Assembly (NCBI GenBank): GCA_035771175.1 | Contig: CM069602.1 | Location: 4,964,001 to 5,028,000, forward strand | DNA length: 64,000 nt | Source of the DNA: Paratinospora sagittata | Lineage: Eukaryota; Streptophyta; Magnoliopsida; Ranunculales; Menispermaceae | Reading direction: 5' to 3' | Shown here: piece by piece, positions 1-15,000 of the stretch | How the letters are laid out: the number at the start of each line of letters is the position of its first letter | How positions within the stretch are numbered: the first letter of the stretch is position 1 | Made by a program: the position numbers and the translations under genes | Notes under the pieces: generated by a model | Told to the model about the DNA's origin: nothing | The model's input: the letters and a program-made list of their open reading frames with translations, nothing else | The model's database searches: none

Positions 1-3000
1 AACCTCAGCATCAGATTCGAAATCCAGCTCCAAATTCCCATCATCATTTAACCATAGATTGTAAATAATAACCTTTGTGCCATGGTGTCCAATGTCATCA
101 AACTGCCCATGAATCCAAAAATAAATAAATGGAAAGAACGAAAAGTGAATTGAGATTTGGAAAAAAAAAATTAGAGAGCAGAATCAAATCAATATAAACA
201 CAAAGCATGATCAAAGAGGTATAATATCGCATGGTGAAATTTAAATGTACTATATCACTTCTTCAAAACAGAATATAGGATTTTGTTTCTTATTGCAATG
301 CAATCGTACTCTCAGAAGACTTCAAAAAATTAAAAAAAAATTCTCTGTCAAAGTATTATTCAAATTTCAAAGTCTCATGATATTAACAGGTTTTTTCATA
401 CACATATTCCACACGCAAAATGTCATCCCATGCATTCCATGAATATGCATATAGATATTTGCATACATTTTCTGGACCTTCAGCACACAAGAATAAATTC
501 AGGAGAATAAATTACTAAACTTCTTATAATTCGGAAAAAAAAAAAAGTACAACTCTGAATCTTGAAAAATCAAACAAACCAAAAGGTGATATCTTTCCCA
601 ACTAATTAATTGAACCTACCAAGTTTAAGAGAGCTTTTGAATCTAGGAGAACAGCATGACAGAAACTTCAATCTGATGGAAGCATCTATCAATTGTATCT
701 AAGGAAAAAAAAATCTGTATAAAGTAAAAACAAGAAAAGACAATTTCTGAAAGCTTAGGCTGCGTTTAGTATACAATTTAAAAAAAGTTTTTCAAATCTT
801 AGAATTCACTCTCATTTTTAATTGATTTGTAGTTTCTAGATAAATGTTTGGTATTGTGTTCAAAAAATGTTTTTAAGATATGAAAAAAAATAACACATGT
901 TTGGTAAGTTTCTTTTTTAAGAGGAAAAGATCCCTCAAAATAACAAAAAAAGTAAAAAGTGAGAATTAGAAAACACAAAAAATGACTTCTTGTTTTTTAA
1001 AAATGGGGTGTTTTCTAGATTTGATCCAAACAACTGTCTTTAAATTTTGTCAAACCAAATAAGTTTTTCTCACCTTTTTTCACTTTTTGTTTTTAAATAC
1101 AGAAAACAAGATTTAAATTTGATACCAAACACAGCCTTACTTGCTTCAGCAGCTCAGACTCCATTCCATAAGGTGACCATTGTAAGAGCATCGACAGATT
1201 AGTTGAGAAATGCTCTGCACTATAGCAGCTTGAGGTTCTAAATTTGCCAGTTGACATATCAAATTCATAATCCACCTACAGCAAATAAAGGACCTCACAG
1301 TTACAAAGTGAAATTTCACAAGAATGTTAGAGTCAGTGTGCAGATTTCACACTTCACAGAACATAATATCAACCAAGGTTTGAAGACCATGATTCGGTGG
1401 TTTCTATCTACACAATCCCCTAGGTCAATGATAACACTGTTGAACCAAACAAGTTGAAGTTGTAATCTTTCAAAAAGGTCACAGAAATAGAAAACTAGAA
1501 AAAATAAATAAATAATATATTATATTATATATATATTACATTGGATGACTTCAATCATCTTCCAGACCTGGCAGTTGTAGGTAAACTTAAAAATAAAAAC
1601 TTTTAAGAGCTCTGCAACATGCAATGGCAATCATACATAGTTATATGCAGAGGCGGACGTTTTTGGGATTGCAGAGATGCATAACACCGAAGACGGAAAT
1701 CATCCACAGGTACTTCCACCACTCTATAACTCTTTGGATTTGGAGCTTTCTAAATGTGATTCTTCCCTTTTCCCAAACATTTCCCTCCACAACAACTCTC
1801 CTCCCTCTATTCTATGCCCCGATTCCCTCCCAGAGAATGGCTACGATTGTCAGGACGTGAATGTTGTGGTTTTGTCCAAAACTGTTATGGAGGTTGTTGA
1901 AAACCAGGCGGAAAAGGATGGTGCTGATTTAGGGCACTGGGTCAATGGGGATGAAGGTAGACCTGTTCAGCATGTTTTGGTTCTTCGGAGAATCAGTCGC
2001 GGTCCTCGGATACAGTGGCTAGATTTATCAAGAAAATGAACTTGAATATGCAAAGACTTTAGCGGAAACAAGCAATGAAGAATTCAAGGAAGTGGATGAA
2101 TGCCAACAGCAAAGGCAGACTGTAATTCCTGGGCCGGGGGGTAAAGGGAAATTTGTTGTTTCCAAATGAAGATCAACATTAGAGGTTGTGGGGCTGGCCA
2201 GAAGTGTAGGATGATTAAGAAGACTATATGTAAGATAAGTATTGAGATCATTATCCTTTAGGAGACCAAGAAACAGGTTGTTGATAGGGCGTTGGTTAGC
2301 AAAATTTGGAGCTCGAGATTCAAGGGTTGGGTGTCCCTTCCAACATGGGGGGCAGCAGGTGGGATTCTAATTGTTTGGGATACCAGACAGATAAATGTGG
2401 TTCAAAGTTGTGTTGGTGACTTTGCAATGTCTGTTCAAATCAAAGATGTTGGAGGGACTCTTTGGTGGCTCTTAGAGTTTACGAGAAAATTTCTGGTTAG
2501 AATTGGGTGCTTTGAGTAGCTTTTGTGGTCAGAACTGGATATTGGATGGTGACTTTAACACTGAAAGAAACTTGGATGAGAATTGGAACAGTACAAAGCT
2601 AACCAGATCTATGCAGGAGTTCAACTCTATCATTTTCGATTTGGGTCTACATGACCCTCCCCTCCTTAATGCGAAGTTCACTTGGACCAACCTTAGGGTT
2701 GACCCTATCTGTAGCAACCCTATCTGTAGCAGGTTGAACAGATTTCTTCTTTCACCTGGGTGGCCCTCCATTTTTCCCACTTTTAGACAAGAAGCCATGA
2801 CAAGGTTGACATCCGATCATCATCCTATTGTGCTTAATACAAGGCCAATAAAATGGGGTAGGGTAGTCATCAATTTATGTTGAAGTTGAGTGATGTGAAA
2901 TCAAATTTTAAACAGTGGAATACGTGGTCTTTGGTTCTATTAAGGATAGGTGGAATAACTTGGAGGCTTTGATCAAAAGCCTCGACGATAGGGAGGGTCA

Positions 3001-6000
3001 ACCTGGGTGGGATCATAATCTTGCTATGGCAAGAAAGAAGGCAAAGGAGGAGTTCGCTGAGATTACTGTGCTTGAAGATAGGCTATGCTTCCAAAAGGCA
3101 AAAATTAAATGGCTTAAAGAAGGAGATGCAAATTCAAAATTCTTCCACCGCATCCTTAGTAACAGAAGAGCAAAGAATTACATTTCCAAGATTGAGAAAA
3201 ATGATAGCAGCCTTGTCGAGAATGAAGATGATGTGGTTGACGAGATTGTGTTTTTCTTCAAGAACCAATATGCAGCCCAAGGGGAGAACATGAGGGGGAT
3301 TGCAGGAATTGATTGGAGACCAATCAACCTCGATGTTTGCAGATTTCTAGAGACTTTTTTAAGGAAGAGGAAGTCAAAAGGGCAATCTTTAGTTGTGATG
3401 GTTCCAAGGCCACGGGCCCAGATGGCTTTACTATGCTCTTCTATCAAAAATCTTGAATTACTCCGAAGGGTGACATCATGAAGGTGATAGAGGATTTTCA
3501 TGAACATGGGATCATCAACAAGAAGACCAATGAGACCTACATTTGTCTTATCCCAAAGAAGATTAACTCTGCAAAAGATTACTGCCCCATTAGCTTGGTT
3601 ACAAGCCTTTATAAGATTATCACCAAGGTTCTGGCTAATAGACTTCTAAGTGTTCCTCATGATACCATAGGTGTCTCTCAATCAACTTTCGTGCAAGATA
3701 GACAGATTTTGAATGTGGTCCTCATTATCCAATGAGGCGGTGGAAGAGTACAGGTGCTTGAAGAAGCCAGGTGTGATTTTCAACGCTGACTTTACCAAGG
3801 CCTATGACACGGTGGACTAGGACTTTCTTGACCATGTTATGCTTAACAAAGGCATGGGGGAAAGATGGAGGAGGTGGATTTATGGTTGCATCAATTTTGT
3901 TACTTATTCAGCTATTATTAATGGTAGACCAAGGGACAAATTTGTTGTTGGAAGAGGTCTTCGACAAGGAGAGGAGATCCTTCATTTATGTTCCTCTTTA
4001 CCTTAGTTGCAGACGTTTTGAGTAGCCTAGTCCAAAAGGCGACCCAATGCGATATTGTTCGAGGTTTTTCCATTGGTAAGGATAGAGTGGAGGTCTCCCA
4101 CCTTCAATATGTTGATGATACTTTGTTCCTCCTTCAAGGTATGGGTTCAAATGTTATGCAATTGATGGAGGTTCTTCATTGTTTCTGCAAGATATGTAGG
4201 TTGAAAATTAACTTGGCTAAGAGCCAACTTGTTGGTATCAATATGGATCCCTCGGACTTAGCAAGCATTGGAAGCAAAATTGGATGTAAGGGCGGGAGGT
4301 GGCCTCTATCATACCTTGGGCTTCCTTTGGGAAGCAATCCTCTAAAGGAGAATTTTTGGGACCCGGTTGTTTCCAAGTTGGAAAAAAGACTTAGTGGGTG
4401 GAGAAGTAGCTTCTTATCTAGAGGGGGAAGGCTTGTGCTTATCAAGTCAGTGCTCATGGCTATGCCCAATTATTTCATGTCACTTTTCAAAGTGCCAGCC
4501 GTCGTGGAGTCTAAGATTGAGAAACTGATGAGGTCTTTCTTTTGGAAGGGAGAGGACGAAGGAAGAAGCTTTCATTTGGTGGGTTGGAAAAAAGTTCAAC
4601 AATCACAATCACTTGGTGGTCTTGGCATCGGTAACATCAAAACAAGGAATAAGGTTCTTGGAGCTAAATGGTTGTGGTGGTTTATGAAGGAGAATGAGGC
4701 ATTATGGGTCCATGTGATTAGAAGCATATATGGACGATCTTTATCTGGAAGGGAATCTGGGATTGCAAACCATGCTACCCATAGGAGTCCATGGAAATAC
4801 ATTTCCAACCTCTATCTGAGCTTCCTTCCGCATATTCTTCCAAAGGTTGGGAATGGCCATTTCATTTGCTTTTGGGAAGATACTTGGTGTGGCAATACCC
4901 CCCTTTCCCTGTCTTTCCCCACTTATGTCGCCTTTCTAATAGCCCTAGTGCTCCTATTAGTCATTTCCTAAGCACATACCCTTCTAACCCTCTTGAAATC
5001 CCATCTTGGGACTTCCACTTCCCAAGAAACCTTACTCCTAGGGAGGAAGATGAAATATGCTCCCTATTATCTAAAATTGACACTATTAGACTGTCCCCTT
5101 CTTTGAATGACAATTTCCTTTGGTCTCTTGACAACTCAGGTTATTACTCTTGTCGATCTTTTTTTGATTTCTTAACAGACTCTCCTAACCCCCCAAACCC
5201 ATCTTACTATCATAACATCTGGAAAGCTCCAATTCCAAATAGGATCAGAGTGTTTGGTTGGCTTGTGGCTTTTAAAAGAATTTGTACTCAGGATTTACTT
5301 CAAAAACGTTTGCCTTTTTCCTGTCTATCTCCACAAGTTTGTGTGTTGTGTTACCAGGGATACGAGACAGTGGATCACATGTTTTTCAAGTGCTCTTTTT
5401 CTGCACAGGTGTGGCGGAAATGGGCATGCTTACTGCCGGGGAAATTTGAACCTCCTCTTTCATGTGAGGACTACTTCTTATTCAATCATGTTGTTAGTCT
5501 TAATAGAAGATGCAAGGAGATTGGAAGTATTGTGTCTATAGCGGTTATATGGTCTATTTGGGGAGAAAGAAACAATAGAATTTTTAAAGAAGTTTCCAGA
5601 GGTGTTGATCAGGTTGCGGAATCCTCTAAGTTAGTTGTTGCTACTTGGATCAGCTCTTCAAAATTAGGAGCAAGATCTTCTGTTTCTGAGTGGTTAAGAT
5701 GTTGGGATGCTTTAGTTTAACTTTGTTTGTTGTTTATGTTTGCCTTGTGATGTCTAAGTTTATATGTCTGGTTTTGGCTTCAATGCTTTGGTTGTTGCAG
5801 AAGACGTTTTGATATGAGCATCCCTTATACTCATTCTACATGTACCTTTTTATATATTAATATATTGTTATATTGTCTCTTCTCAAAAAAAAAAATATTA
5901 TGTTTAATGTGTGGCAAGCATCATTTATTGTACTTGGAACAAGTAAATTAGGTATGGGGAATGCTAATCTAACTGCAAAAAAGTGCAACTACATATACAC

Positions 6001-9000
6001 AACCACTGGACTATTTATTACACACCTTGTTGCACATCCATCCAATGGTTATGAGGGTGTAGTTGCACTTGGAGTGGCATTTTTTGTAGTTAGATTAGCA
6101 TTTTCCTTGGTAATTGATCGAAACTTTTATTAGGTATGGCAAAAATAAGGATACAGAAGCAGCTAAATATACTCATATGACAAACTCACCACTGGTACCA
6201 CAATTCTGTCATGACCTGTTTTGCTCAAAAAGGTGTAAGAAAGTAGACCAACACTTTGAGTTAATGTCCTGAACATAAAGAGGTCATCAATAAGGATCTA
6301 GCCCAAAAGTATGTTACTATGTTGGTACATAATACAATTTGAAATAAATTAGTACCTGGGCAGAAGTATTAAAATTGATATTACTTCTACATAATTTAGA
6401 TTCCACATTTCATTAGCAAGCCATATGCAAAGCTCGTATACTAAATTAGAATCAGAGGAACAAAACATTATAATAGTCATTATTATTATCACCAATCACC
6501 ATCAAGCCACACCCAATATTCTGTGAACTACAATTCCGATTCAATAACAAAGTGAAATTACTATTTCTGTAGAACTGCACTAGAAGTTTGTTACGAATTA
6601 TGCCACCAACCACATACTAAAATGAACAACAACAATGCAAAAATAATTAGTTCAAAAAGTTACAAATTCAAATCCTTCTGAACTAAGGAAATAAAAAATA
6701 AAAAACTCAGAATTTTGGACATATTTTACAACTTGTCTTATTTTCAAATACATAATGTATTTATAAAATTTGTCACATATATCCAGGAATCTTTTGTGAT
6801 TTTTAATAAAAATAAACTTAGAGAGAGTATAATTTATAAAAATGGAATATATTTAACCAAAACTAATAATATGTCTTATAAACATAACTTGAAATATTAT
6901 GATTGGACTCAATCTATTATGTTGGCTTTTAAAACTCTTGAAACCAATAACGTAATCCAACATAATGAAAAAACTGATGAGGTTGATTGGATCGTATTGG
7001 GTTATGTGGTTTGATAGTTTGGATTGAATTTTGAACAGACAACTCTACCTAACGAACCAATCTAATGGCCTTCTGTATATTGCATTATATGTGGCAAGCC
7101 ATCTTAACCAATTTTCTCTTGTTTAAACTCCAACTAGAGCTACTCTTACTATTTCTTTGATGTGTTCATTCTAATTTTATTTTCTTAATATTTTACTTCA
7201 TTCCCTTCATTTCATCTTAACGGATGCATTTCCATTATATTTAATCTATTAAGTATCGGTTCTATATCGCCCAACTTTTTTTCCATAATGCATTGCTGAC
7301 CGAACACAAGTGTTATGAAATTTTCCTTTTAGCTTCAATGAGATGCATTGATAATACAGGATGCCAAAACACTCTACTTAATCTAGTCTACTTGTATGAT
7401 TGACACCTACCTTCTATTTCTCCCTCTTGATGAATAATTGAGCGTAAGTTTTTAAGGCTATTTGGCTTGTGAATCGAATATAATTTTTTTGTATCCAACT
7501 CGACTCTACTCAACTAAGCTTTTTTCTAACTACATGGGGTCGGCTACATGAATCTGCTTCCTCCACTAATTTTTTGTATCCCAAAAAAATAAAAATCTAG
7601 GAAGAAGCATGTGGTTTGCCAAATTTTTAAAACATTTTTTTAGATTTCTCTTAAAAACGAGAGTATTTTTTGAAAACATTAAAAAGTCATTTTCATTTGC
7701 TTTTTTATTTGTATTCTGAGATTTAAATAATGAACCAAATAGAACTTAAGGCCTTGTTTAATATTAAAATAGTTTTTTTGTTTTTGAAAACAAAAATTCC
7801 ATGAAAATTTGTGAAGAAACTAAGAAAACAACTTTTTCTTTTTGTTATTTTCTTTGTTTTCCGAGAAAAGTACACTAAAAACAGTATTTAAATATTGTAT
7901 TTTCAAAACTATTTTTAAATTCTAAACCAGAGAGGCTCTTAAAATTTCACTCGTTATCTCTTGATTTTCTTTTGCCCTTTTTCTTTTGAGAAGAAACACT
8001 TGTTTAAATATAAGATAAGAAAAAATACACTAGTTGAGAGGGCAATAAGTCCTCAAAACAAAAAAGACAAACACGACCCTTGGGTTACAAAAGATTAGAC
8101 CACCCTCTTAGCCATTCCTGACAGGGAATAACCAAGACTAAGCTTGCCATAACCCAATTGGAAATGTGGAACCTAGTTGTATTAACCACAGACTAACAAT
8201 TCCTATATCATTGTTAAAGATTGTATTGTTCCTTTCAAGCCCAACAGTCCAAAGTCCAAACTACTTCCAAAGTTGTTCTCAAGAATGTTTTGTATTTTTA
8301 CCCCAAACTCAGCTATGCTGAGTTTTTCTGCATGCCTTCATACATAGTTGGTTGAAAGGCCAAATAAAGAACGATGATTTATTAGGTAAAATTAAAGCTT
8401 TATCGGCTCGTAATAAAAGGGCAGCCTAGTGCACGAATCTCATCCCTATGCGAGGAAGGGTCGAACCACATATAGGTCTATTGTACGCAGCCCCATCTAT
8501 TACATAAATAATCAACCCCATCCACTTGAGAAAACTCAAAAGAGGTTTTGTTAAGTTGAGATAAGAAGAGTAGTTTGGCTCTAACTAATCCCTAAAACAT
8601 CTTCTTGCTACCCTAAGTGGATCACTCCTTATAGAGTTTCATAGCTTGAGAATAGAAGGTTCACACAAACCTCAAGGAACTAGTTACGTCAGGGGTGCTC
8701 TAAAAGGCCCATATACCCATGAATTGAAAATGTAAACGACCAAAAATAAATAATAAATAAAAATAAACCCTTCATTCTAAACACTACATCATCGGCAAAT
8801 AACACAACAAAGATGATCCTAAATATATTCAATCAATTCATTCATGGCCTAAGCCGAAAGGTATGGCCCTAATGCTGACTCTTAATGTAAAACTACAATA
8901 ATCGAAAAAACTCATTAATTGCTCCAACTATTGTATTCACCATCGCTATCGCTCTATTTTATGTATCATATATCAAGTCAATACGTCTTTGTAAAATTTA

Positions 9001-12000
9001 TTTTTTCTCCAACCAAACCACCATATAATATTTCTAAGTACCTTATCATCATGGAAGTAAGGATTGGGATTTGGATCGTAAGACTGTAGATCTTGTAAAA
9101 CGATCCAGATCATTATAGGTTCGTTTTATTTAGTGGGTAGGACTATGATCGTGATCTGAATCGTAGGATCGATAGGATCAAGATTTTGTTCGCGACCCTT
9201 TGTTTGATTTTTTTTTCCTTTTTTTCTTTTTTCTTTTCTTTTTTTGCTTCTTTTCTTCTTCTACTTCCATTTTTTTACCTTCATCTATGACAACAAATTT
9301 CATAATTTTGTTATGTGTGTGTGTGTGTAGATTGAAATATGAATCATTTTGACATACTTTATAAAATGACTATTTTTGCGGTATATGGGTTGGAAACATA
9401 CATGCAGTTTGATATATTACCTTCATACTTGTGTGAAATTGACTTAATAAAAGGTATAGGGGATGCAAGGATTTGAAACTTGATCAACTTGTCAACATTT
9501 TGTAGACTAGGAATCTACCTTTTGTGCAACATTCCCAATATTTTGGATTAGTTTATGCATTACAAGTGTTAGTCTACTTTTATTTGATATATTTACAATT
9601 TTATATATAGTTGAAATATAATTTAATCGATTTGTAGAATCTTACAACTTACAATCCGATCCTCAAGAACCCTTTAGCGATCCTAATTAAGATCCCTACC
9701 CTGCTTATCATAGGCTTTTTTCTTTGAAAATCTTTTGTTTCTTTTTTTATTTGTTTTCTTATGCCTTCCCATCAATTTCCTTAGTAAATAAATATTTTCC
9801 CATGGTTAATCTCCTAAGTATAAATCCAAATGATTTTCCAACACCATAGTTAATACAAGCCTTGATGTAATGGTAAAGATTGTTCTAATGTGACCTGGAG
9901 GCCATAGATTTGAATTTGGAAACAGCCTCTCTCCAATACATGGGCAAGGTTGCATATATTGGCCCTTTGCCGAACAACACAATGGTACGTTCCTCATGCA
10001 CTCAGTATGCTCTTTTTCTCAATCACTCTCCCCTATGAAAGGACACCTTTATTTTCATACAAGTATAAAAATGTTTTTCCTCCACACACTAGGCATTTTC
10101 CTCTAAATAAAATTTTATAAATAAATATTTAACCACAAAACTCCATCACTCTCTATTCACCAAGTCTCTAAACACTTACAAATTTCAATAGGCAAACCAT
10201 TTGATTCTAAAACCTTTATAAAAATTGTTTTCACCTAAAGCCCCCTAATTCTACCAAAGAATTAATTCTATTAGTTACCCCTAAGCAAGGTTCGAAACTT
10301 CGATTTCGCCCGACACTTCGACCTTTAAAAATCAGAATTAATTCGGGGAAGTTTGAGAAGTCTTGGAGAATTATTGTAAAAATTCGCCAACTTAAAGAAG
10401 TTTAAAGAGTTTCTATATAGATGTTAAAATATGCATAATTACTATTAGAAATGATGAAAACAAACATAAATAGATACTTTTCACATATAAAAGTATACAT
10501 ATAATCAGTTGAAACATGTGTTTTTACATTAACATTGTTTAACGCACATCCAAGGATCGAAAATTCGATTTCAACTTGACTTTGGTCACTTGAAAATTGG
10601 AATTAATTTGAAGAAGTTTAATTTAACATCATACCAAAATCAATCTTATTAAGTGGGTTGATGAATTTGAAATGGTGGCTTTTGGTCTTAATTTATTTTC
10701 TTTGTTTTGATATTTAGTTTTTTGGTGACTTGCTTCTCAACCATATACTTTGCTAGTTTGAATCCCACCATGCTTAATTTATTAGTTTATTATTTAAATG
10801 TATTCTTTTTTAATCTTGTTTTATAAGAGTTTCTCTTTTTGGTAAAGCATATCCCATAAACTACATAATTTGTTAGCTTATTAAATTATTTTTTGAAATT
10901 TATATTGCTATGTTGGTTGATGAAGTTGAAAATAATACATAATTATTGATTTTTTTTTTGTTTTTATTAATGAAATAACATTGTTTTACTTCTTTGTCAA
11001 ATTTCATCGAACTTTGTTGAATTTTATCGAATTTTGTCGAATTTTATCGAATTTCTTGTCGAATTTTTGCATTTTTGAATTGAAAATAGAATTTTTATTG
11101 AAGTTTATCGAATTTTGTCGAATTTTATCGAACTATTTCGGCGAATTTTTGTATTTTTTATTTTACATCCACTTCGCACGTCGATGGTAAAAAAAGAGAA
11201 ATAACTTGTAGAAGTTCGCCGAATTTCAGAGAATTTTTGAACCATGATTTTTCAATTCAAAAATGCAAAAATTCGACAAGAAATTCGATAAAATTCGACA
11301 AAATTCAACAAAGTTCGATGAAATTCGACAAAGAAGTAAAAAAATGTTATTTCATTAATAAAAACAAAAAAAATATCAATAATTATGTATTATTTTCAAC
11401 TTCATCAACCAACATAGCAATATAAATTTTAAAAAATAATTTAATAAGCTAACAAATTATGTAGTTTATGGGATATGCTTTACCAAAAAGAGAAACTCTT
11501 ATAAAACAAGATTAAAAAATAATACATTTAAATAATAAACTAATAAATTAAGCATGGTGGGATTCAAACTAGCAAAGTATATGGTTGAGAAGCAAGTCAC
11601 CAAAAAACTAAATATCAAAACAAAGAAAATAAATTAAGACCAAAAGCCACCATTTCAAATTCATTAACCCACTTAATAAGATTGATTTTGTTAGGTCACT
11701 TATTGGTATTTTTATGAATTAAAAATGTTTATTTATATTAGTTTTTTAGCTTATACTACAATAAATCTATATATTTAAGCATATATAAAAAAATTCTCTA
11801 AATTTCTCTAATTAGGAAATTTTTACAAAAATTCTCCATGTTAAATTAAACTTCTCCAAATTAATTCTAATTTTCAAGTGACCAAAGTCAAGTTGAAATC
11901 GAATTTTCGATCATTGGATGTGCGTTAAACAATGTTAATGTAAAAACACATGTTTCAACCGATCATATTTATACTTTTATATGTGAAAAGTATCTATTTA

Positions 12001-15000
12001 TGTTTGTTTTCATCATTTCTAATAGTAATTATGCATATTTTAACATCTATATAGAAATTCTTTAAACTTCTCTAAGTTGGCGAATTTTTACAATAATTCT
12101 CCAAGACTTCTCAAACTTCCCCGAATTAATTTTGATTTTTAAAGGTCGAAGTGTCGGGTGAAATCGAAGTTTCGAACCTTGTGAAAAATAAAAATTTTAT
12201 TGAAGTTTATCGAATTTTGTCGAATTTTATCAAACTATTTCGGCGAATTTTTGTATTTTTTATTTTACATCCACTTCGCACTTCGATAGAAGTTCGCCGA
12301 ATTTCGGAGAATTTTCGAACCATGAACAAAACAATCTAGTAAAATAAAGTGGAACTAATAGATTATGATGCAGAATCTTAATAGTAGATTCAAACCTCCT
12401 CTTATTTATGTGGCGGCTGAAGACAATAACATCTGCTCCAAGTCTCATAGTGCTGGTCTTGAAGCCATTTCCATCTGAAAGGCTATCAAATCAATCAATT
12501 AATTTAAAACAAGGAAAGCACCTGCAAATATGATTTAGAATTGGAAGCAAAGGATTCTTACATTGTCCAATGGAAGATTTGGATTTTTTATCTGAAAAGC
12601 CAAAGCTCATACAATGGCGCATTGATTCTGGGTCCATCCCACCTCCATCATCTTCTAGTTGTCAAGTGTCAATAGTAGAATGGAAATACTGGTACATTAT
12701 ATAAAGTAGAAAGTGGAAGGCTCCAATGTCACATCAGAAACCATTAAGTTTGCAGAATGAAGTACCTTGAATTAGCAAGGCTAGACTTCCATCCCGAGGA
12801 TTTGAAGTTTTATCTACAATAACAGAAGTAGCTCCATTTTGTATCTATATGCCACACAACCAACTTGAATCAATTTTTTCAATAAATTAATAGCTAGATA
12901 ATGAGCCATAACTGGAATTTGAATGAGCACCACTCACTAGAACTCCTCTTAAATAGTTACATAAAGCCCATTCAAATCGATAACTATTTATCTAAAGTAG
13001 TATAGAATGAAAAGGATGTATTTAGTGCACTAGACTCCTACCATTATGAGATTTAGTGATTTACAAAGGATTAATGCACATAGTCCTAACCCACTTTGTG
13101 GAGAAACTGTTTCTAAATTTGAACCCTTGATATAGGTCAAAGAGGAGGAGCAACCTTACCACTGCACCAAGGCTTAACCTTCTGAAGTAATATAGCATAA
13201 TTAACATAAAATAACTATCCAAGGACATCAATATTAAGTAATGGTATGGAAAATAATTCAAAATAAACTTGAACAAAGATCAAATATGTAATTTACCTCA
13301 TCAAATGCGTTATCAAGCAACTCTGCTATGGCTGAAAATAGCAGCAACAAAACAAAGAGCATATAAGCCAATAGTAAATCAAATAGAAATAAAATGAAAT
13401 GAGGGGAGCATTTTAGATGTTCCATTATTTGTACAATTAATGCAGGAAAAGGAAAGAACAAATGGTGCATACCACCAAAGGCCCATTTATGTGAAGTGGC
13501 ATTTGAGTGAAGAAACTTGGGATGAACACGTAAATGATTTTGCCCACCTGTAATCCCAGAAGGAAACAAATTATTCACAAAAAAATGGCATCAAAGACTT
13601 ATTTATAAGAAATATATTCAATTATATAAACAGTGTCATAAACCGATTAGTTCATTTTGGTTTAGTTTAGTTTGATTTTCCACGTGTTCAGTTTTTTTTT
13701 TTAACCGATAAGTCCAGTTCACGATGATAACCCTTCCAAACCAATCAAAATCAAACAACCCTCTCTTTCACTTGATATTAAATATTTATTTACATTCAAA
13801 CCAACTAAATCAAATGATTCAAATCAATCTTCTTCAGTTCAGTTTTTATACATACAACGGTTCAGTTTGGAAAGTTAAAATATCAATATAATTCGGTTCG
13901 GTTTCAGTTTTGAGACAAAATTACACCATACAAAACCATAAACCCCAAGAGAGTAATTAAGAATTGGGTAAGAGCCAAACCTATAGTGTCAAAAAATCAA
14001 TTTCAATTTCTATTTAAGAAATCAACCATAACAACTATTTACTACTAAAGAGATTAATGAAAATTATATGAAGAAAAAATGATGTTGACATGGCTTTTAT
14101 TGATTCACAAAAAAGGCCTGTGACAGAGTATCTAAAGATATAATATGATGGGATTCAGGAAAGCATGATAAATGATAAATGACGTTGGCGTTGGTGCAAC
14201 TTTTAATTATACATCTATCTTCATAACATTATGCAACTTATATTTTCTTTTATTTACTTTCTAATTATTATTTTCTATTTTTGTTTTTGTTATATTGTTG
14301 CAAATGTTTTCTTTTGTTACAAGTATTTCATCAAATATGGCTCTTAAAATCATTTTATTATCACTATATGCCAACTTGTCCCACTTTTCAACATATTTTT
14401 CTGGTTTGATTTTGTGCACATGAAATTAAAGAATGTAAAATATAATTTATCTTTCAAAATATGCATATAATTGTATATACATGGTTTTTATGTACAAAAT
14501 TAATTAATGATTTACTTAGGGAGCCAAAACTAAATGTTATTTGCAATGCCTAGGCACCACCTCGCCAAAATAGGGAGTCAATCACCTCGACATTGCCTTA
14601 ACACCTTCACCACACTAAACAGTAAACATAGACAAAACAATTAAGAAAGATGTAGCACTACTAATATGGCTTTAGATTCAGGCCTAAGAGTATAATGGGA
14701 TATGGAGGAAGCAGATTCATGAAGTCGAAACCATGTAGTAGGGAAGAAACTTTCTAGAGTTGGGTTAAGTTGAGTATATGAGCAATTCCAACTGAAGCTT
14801 CAGCAACTAATCTTATCCTTTTTTTTTAAGTCCCACATTCATACCTTGTGAACAGAGAATAGGTCAAAATGGACAAATCAATCAACAAATTCAAACAATA
14901 GAATCTACATCAAAACAATCTACAATGATGGATGCATGCACCGCGCACACACCAAAAAAAAACCAAAAATAAAAATAAAAATTTGAAACAGTATGTCAAT

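Noticed and set aside
1093..1275. A separate small minus-strand gene
   Set aside because: It is MORC exon 8 (1275-1141) running on into the intron and MITE.
10981..11425. Plus-strand frames of 69 and 62 codons with repeated FHRTLLNFIEF-like words
   Set aside because: They come from the TCGAATTTT repeats of the foldback element and its inverted copy; low-complexity, not genes.
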